A DNA stretch of 64,000 bases from Thinopyrum elongatum (taxonomy: Eukaryota; Streptophyta; Magnoliopsida; Poales; Poaceae): positions 54,179,074 through 54,243,073 of the forward strand of contig CM022298.1 in the NCBI GenBank assembly GCA_011799875.1, written 5' to 3'. Shown piece by piece: positions 59,742 through 64,000 of the stretch. The translations under genes and the position numbers were made by a program. The notes beneath the pieces were generated by a model. That model saw only the letters and a program-made list of their open reading frames with translations, was not told the DNA's origin and ran no database searches. How positions within the stretch are numbered: the first letter of the stretch is position 1; each line of letters opens with the position of its first letter.

Positions 59742-59840
59742 AAAGGATCATCATCACCACACACAAGTCATCTAAAGGATCATCATCACCACACACAAGT
59801 CGTCTAAAGGATCATCATCACCACACACAAGTCATCTAAA
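59742..59840. repeat. 32-bp minisatellite, three copies
   Basis: GGATCATCATCACCACACAC begins at 59745, 59777 and 59809, each followed by AAGTC(A/G)TCTAAA. It lies just 3' of the TnpA-like stop codon, in the likely 3' UTR. The low-quality copy (about 26970-27070) is scrambled. Confidence 0.85.
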
Positions 59841-59876
59841 GAAACATAAGCATAAGCACACAAGTAACCGAAATGC

Positions 59877-62336
59877 TTAAGCGCCAGCACGTCGATCACC
59901 GCGGAGGTCGTCACCGCCAAGACCGCCGAAGCCCAGGTCGTCACTGCTAGCGGCAGTGCTACCGCCAAGACCGCCTCCACCTCCGCCTCCGTGGATCGGA
60001 GTGGTCGGGCTCCGTGACTCGGGAGTGCTGCGAAGACCACCGCCAACGGTAGATCCATCGGTTCCCTGGATGTTGAAAAGACATATTAACGGGATATATG
60101 ACTGTGTTGAAAGGCATGATATGCTTTGGGTGAATAGATTGGGGATGAACTAACCGGCGAGGGGCCAGCGTTCTGTACCACAAACTCCTCAAAGGTCAGC
60201 AGCCTTGGTTGTGCTGGAGGACATTGTGCTGGTTACAACTGAGGACACCTGCCGGCCGCCATTTCCTGAAAAGCGTGCTGCATCTGGCGATCCCTCTGCT
60301 CATGGTATGCATAAAGCCTCTCGTGCCACGCCATGGTCTCCTGGCGTGTGTACTCCAGGTAGGCCTACGGTATGACATGATGGAACTCATAAAACTACTA
60401 AATGAGGAAAATAAAGTGAGCAATGAAGATAAGAGGGAAAATACTTACAGATTGCCGCTCCTGAAAGAGGGGCTGTGACTGTGCACTGGTCACTGGCGTG
60501 CTCGTGCGCTGGCTCAGGCTCGGGTCGATCCGACGGAGCTGTGTGTAGGAGATAGTAGGAGTGATCACAGCATCGTGAACCGCCTCCCGACCGTGCTCCT
60601 TCGGCCCCATGCCCACCACCACCCTATCGTCCAGATCCGCCGCAATGGGGTCAGGTTTTTCAGGATGTAACTTCAGATACCCTTCGGAGCAGGCCTTCTT
60701 CCTCCCCGCGGTCTTCTTGCCGTAGTACTTGGGCTCGCCAGGCTTGGCGTCCTTCCGCGTATGGGCGATCTCCCACGCCTGCATGTGTGAGAGCGGCCGC
60801 TTCAGTTTCTCCTCCTGCACCACCAAACAGAGGTTAGTCATAAATAAGAAAGTGATGGTAAATAGAAGAAGAAGAATGTTTAATGGGGTTAGTCATACAT
60901 TAACTGCCTTGTGGAGATAGTGGTTTCGGTTTCCCTGAGCATGTACTCCCTCCTTCCCTCGGTTAGCCTTGTTTTTCATTCTCATAGCCGCCCAGGCTCC
61001 AGCCTCATCACACCAAAGATCCACCAATGCCGCCCAGGACTCGTCCTTTCCATAACACCAATTTGGACACACCTACATAATGAAAGCATAATGGCATGTC
61101 AACACGAAATGGTGAAATGTACCACAAGGTAATGAAAGCATAATGAAAAATCTTTTATACTTACCGCCAAGAACTCGTCCCTCTCCAAGGTAATGCCCAT
61201 CCTCCGCGCTTCTGCCTTGGTCATCTTCACACCAAGATAGTCGTGGTAGTATGTCGAGATGGCCACATAGTGCACCTCGTACTGCATCTGGCGGACCTTC
61301 TTCTTGCATTGGTGCAGCACGATCTGGTCCCCTCTGGCCCTGTGCTCCGGAAGAACTCGATAGAATTTCTACAATCATGCATGAAACAAGAATGGAAGAA
61401 GCCATGAGTTAAATCATTCATGAAACTAGAATGGACTTGTGCTTCTGAAGAGAACTCACCCAGAAAGTAGTGATCACGGCCTTGGCATGGGTCTCATGGT
61501 CCGCGTGGAGGGCCGCTTCCCAGTGGTCCCAGCTCGTGGCCAAAACCCGACGGTCCGGGTGCCTGACTGGATCCGGACAGTACAACCCCGGCCAGTATAA
61601 CTTCAGCAAGACAGTGATGAGGCCGTTGGGAATACAGACCCCTTTAGAATATATCCAGTTGCTGCAAAAGAATGAACTATTAGCATGTGACAAGAAAAAT
61701 AAATAACAACCGGAATGAGCAAGTGACAAGCAAAATAATGAAATTATTGTAAAGTGGCACTTACTCTTTCCCCGTGGGCTCAATGAGCCACTTCTGCTCC
61801 TCAGTAGCAGGAACCCGCTTTGGTAGCTTTGAGTTACCACGCAGCCACCCCTTGTTGTCAACCCCATTCCCGCCACCACCATCATCCCCGCCACCACCCT
61901 CCTCCTCGCCGGCCTCCCCCTCCCCAACCTCCTCCTCCTCCTGCTCCTCGCCTGCCTCCTCCTCCACCTCCTCCTCGGGAACATCCCGAACCTCCTCCTC
62001 CTCCTCCTCCTCGTCCTCCTCCTCCTCCTCGCCAGAGGGTACCTCACTAGAGGAGTGTACCTCACTAGAGGAGGGCCTCGAAGACAACACCCCTATGTCG
62101 GTGAGGGTGCGCTCTTTCTGGCCGCGACTCCCTGTAGTGGCTCTCCCCCCACCACCTCGCCCTCTAGGGGCTCTCCCCCCGCCCCCTCCTCCTCTAGGGG
62201 CACCTCTCCCTCGACCTCCCTGTGAGGAGTCATCGTCAAGTAGCCGGGTGGGAGGATTACGTGCTCGACCACTCCGACTAGGCAGGCCGACGACCTTGCG
62301 TAGGAAACCCACGCCGTCGGCCTTCCCCTTGCCCAT
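59877..62336 (-). CDS. CACTA-2 second gene, Transposase_24/TnpA-like, one premature stop
   Basis: Seven exons with GT-AG borders: 62336-61765, 61661-61460, 61368-61165, 61072-60899, 60814-60449, 60364-60155 and 60065-59877, together 639 codons in one frame. The start MGKGKADG lies just after a splice acceptor. Exon 1 has an Arg/Gly-rich stretch (about residues 35-70) then an acidic Glu-rich tract; exons 2-5 carry NWIYSKG, EARRMGITLERDEF, DESWAALVDLWCDEAGAWAA and QAWEIAHTRKDAKPGEPKYYGKK; the last exon is Gly-rich. One stop, TAA at 60235-60233 (codon 550), replaces a CAA present in CACTA-1, so the C-terminal 89 codons would be lost. CACTA-1 has an extra intron within the region of exon 6. DNA-binding at subterminal repeats is the likely role by analogy with En/Spm. 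Confidence 0.78.
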
Positions 62337-62483
62337 GTTCCAGGAACCTGCATTGAAAAGAGAATAAGCAATTAGTAAATTAATGAAATGAAGGAAAAGG
62401 CATGATAATAAACACATTAATAAAAATGCATAAAAAGGCATATTCCTAAACTATAGAAAAAAAAGACTTGAAACGTACATCTG

Positions 62484-64000
62484 CTAGAACCCATATGAAT
62501 CATCACTGTTGTAACCTCTTTCTCGGTCCGTCTCATCATCACTATCAATCATATCATCTTCGTTGTCTGACGGAGGTGGAGGCTCTTCCTCGTCGTCAGC
62601 GTCTTCGTTTAACTTTTCTAGTATAAGTATGTCATTTTCATTGACAATGGTCTCACCATCATTCCGTGCATCGTCGTCGTTTGGATCCACATCATCATCA
62701 CCCAATGGTCTAGCGTCATCGTTTCTAACCACATCATCATCATCAGGTTGCTCTTGATAGAACACTCCCTCGTATGTCATGGGGTTAATGTTGTAGTAAT
62801 CGTCTTCATTCGGGTCCGGTAGCTTACCATGTGGCGACACCTTGAACACAACTTCCCAACCCTTTAGGTACTCTTTTTGGCATGGGTAAGGCAGGTAATA
62901 TACTTGTGTAGCTTGGGTAGCCGCAATGAAGAGATCGGCTCCAGCATAGACGGTTGATGGTTTAACTTCTACCAAACCAATGGAAGGCGTATGTTTTACC
63001 CCCTCCCGCGGATCGAACCATCGGCATTTGAACACAGGCAGACATAGGGTCTCGCGCCCCTGGCGGAATTTAACCTCGTATATATTTTGTACCCTTCCGT
63101 AGTAGTCTACTGAATTTTGACCGGGGGTGTACACTCCGGTATTTATAGTTTTGGGATCGGGTCGGCTGTTCTGGTGCTCCTCTGTATGGAAGCGATACCC
63201 ATTCACATCATACTTTTTACATGTCATGACGGCAGGGTCAAAACCCATGGAAACCCATCTCAATTCATCATCCATAGATATGTTCGGATCTTTTCCCTAC
63301 AAGTATAATTGAAATTGCTGCGTGCATTAGTTCGGTTAACTAATAAATGTTGAATTAGGTATTTAATAGGGGAGTGTGGAAAATTACTTTCTCCATGAAC
63401 CATGCAACAAAAATTTTAAGTCCAGGGTTTCCATGACAGAGAAGAGTAAGTGCCTCCGCCTCAGTAGGAGGATTCATTCCCGTCCATTCCTCTTGAACGA
63501 AATCACTAAAAAAAGAAAAGCGGTGTTAGACCGGGACTAAGTGAACATAGAACATGATGATGTGGAAGACATAAAGGAATGGTGTAGTGGTATTACCTCA
63601 TCCACACTTCCTCAACTTCCTTGATGTTGTGCAAGATATAGAACATTAGGTCCTCCCACTCTTGTCGTGGCATGTTATAAGATTTCGAGGCCCCAGCCCT
63701 CCCACCTTGCGCGTTGAATAGATGGAGCCTGGGTTGATACTTGGGCTTTTCTATATTGTATCGAGGCACCTTGTTATGCAGATGGGGAACGTGGTCTGGA
63801 TAGTATGATGTCCTGAGGTCTGACACCTCCTCTAGGATAACTGCCTCAGCTATGGAAGCTTCAATCTTAGCTTTGTTTCCACATTTCCGTCGGAGATGCT
63901 TGTTATGTCTCTCAGGGCCGTACTGCTAGCGATTCTGCACAGGCCCCCCCCCCCCAACAATACCTCATTCGCGAGGTGCAGAATGAGATGTGTCATCGGA
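62484..64000 (-). CDS. CACTA-2 tnp2 transposase, C-terminal part
   Basis: The exons are 64000-63597 (partial), 63505-63388 and 63296-62484. The last is open for 271 codons and holds the DUF4216-like domain (VYTPGQNSVDYYGRVQNIYE, LPVFKCRWFDPREG) and an acidic tail rich in Asp and Glu. The middle exon reads SDFVQEEWTGMNPPTEAEA. The partial exon has ERHNKHLRRKCGNKAKIE and PRQEWEDLMFYILHNIKEV. A run of about 12 C at 63944-63955 disrupts the frame where CACTA-1 reads LLGG and is probably a base-calling error. Comparison with CACTA-1 shows four of that element's stops are absent here. The rest of the gene is outside the window. Confidence 0.85.

Larger units (their letters stand above)
59010..64000 (-). 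mobile_element. CACTA-2 transposon, partial (continues past window)
   Basis: The terminus CACTACCGGAATCGCACC starts at 59010, immediately after CCGGAGG of the receptor-kinase exon; AGG is the candidate target duplication. Subterminal repeats follow, then the TnpA-like gene and the 3' part of tnp2, both on the - strand. The left-hand end here is therefore the 3' end of the element. Coding exons are much better preserved than in CACTA-1, pointing to a younger insertion. The 5' end lies outside the window. Confidence 0.92.

Overview
The window is plant nuclear DNA, most likely from a Triticeae grass (wheat, Aegilops or barley type). The grounds are CACTA transposons with CTATGCCGACGGC subterminal palindromes, Stowaway MITEs with CTCCCTCCG ends and TA duplications, a Tourist-like MITE, a LINE-derived RNase H fragment and an S-domain receptor kinase gene with GT-AG introns. 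Nothing is prokaryotic; many open frames in the GC-rich parts start with TTG or GTG and are not genes.

Layout. Block A+ (1-7085) is a GC-rich tandem array with a 333/666/999-bp periodicity. Block B1 (about 6836-30774) is a CACTA element (CACTA-1, + strand genes), a host segment of about 10.5 kb with a receptor-kinase gene on the - strand, and the start of a second CACTA element (CACTA-2, - strand genes). A 680-bp N gap follows (30775-31454). Block A- (31455-39545) is the array in reverse complement. Block B2 (39546-64000) repeats B1 in the same orientation and runs about 430 bp further.

A+ and B2 have clean reading frames and splice sites. B1 and A- carry dense small indels and one scrambled stretch. 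A+ runs directly into the first bases of B1, which are identical to the first roughly 230 bases of B2. The simplest reading is that about 7066-39545 is an error-prone, partly inverted gap fill, and that the real locus is A+ joined to B2. Gene models below are therefore built on B2; the B1 counterparts are listed as low-quality copies.

Real content of the locus. The array abuts CACTA-1, which lacks a recognisable left end. CACTA-1 has a tnp2-type transposase and a second (Transposase_24/TnpA-like) gene, both killed by stop codons that are mostly C-to-T changes. Just upstream of the tnp2 start codon, apparently inside a leader intron, is a 207-nt foldback whose arm differences are nearly all G:U compatible in the sense transcript; this is the most intriguing signal here. 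CACTA-2 is better preserved: its second gene fits a seven-exon, 639-codon model with a single nonsense codon. CACTA-2 sits inside the PAN-domain exon of the S-domain receptor kinase, whose remaining six exons are intact and in frame. An ATG in the CACTA-2 end is in frame with them. The two CACTA elements face each other tail to tail around the receptor-kinase segment.
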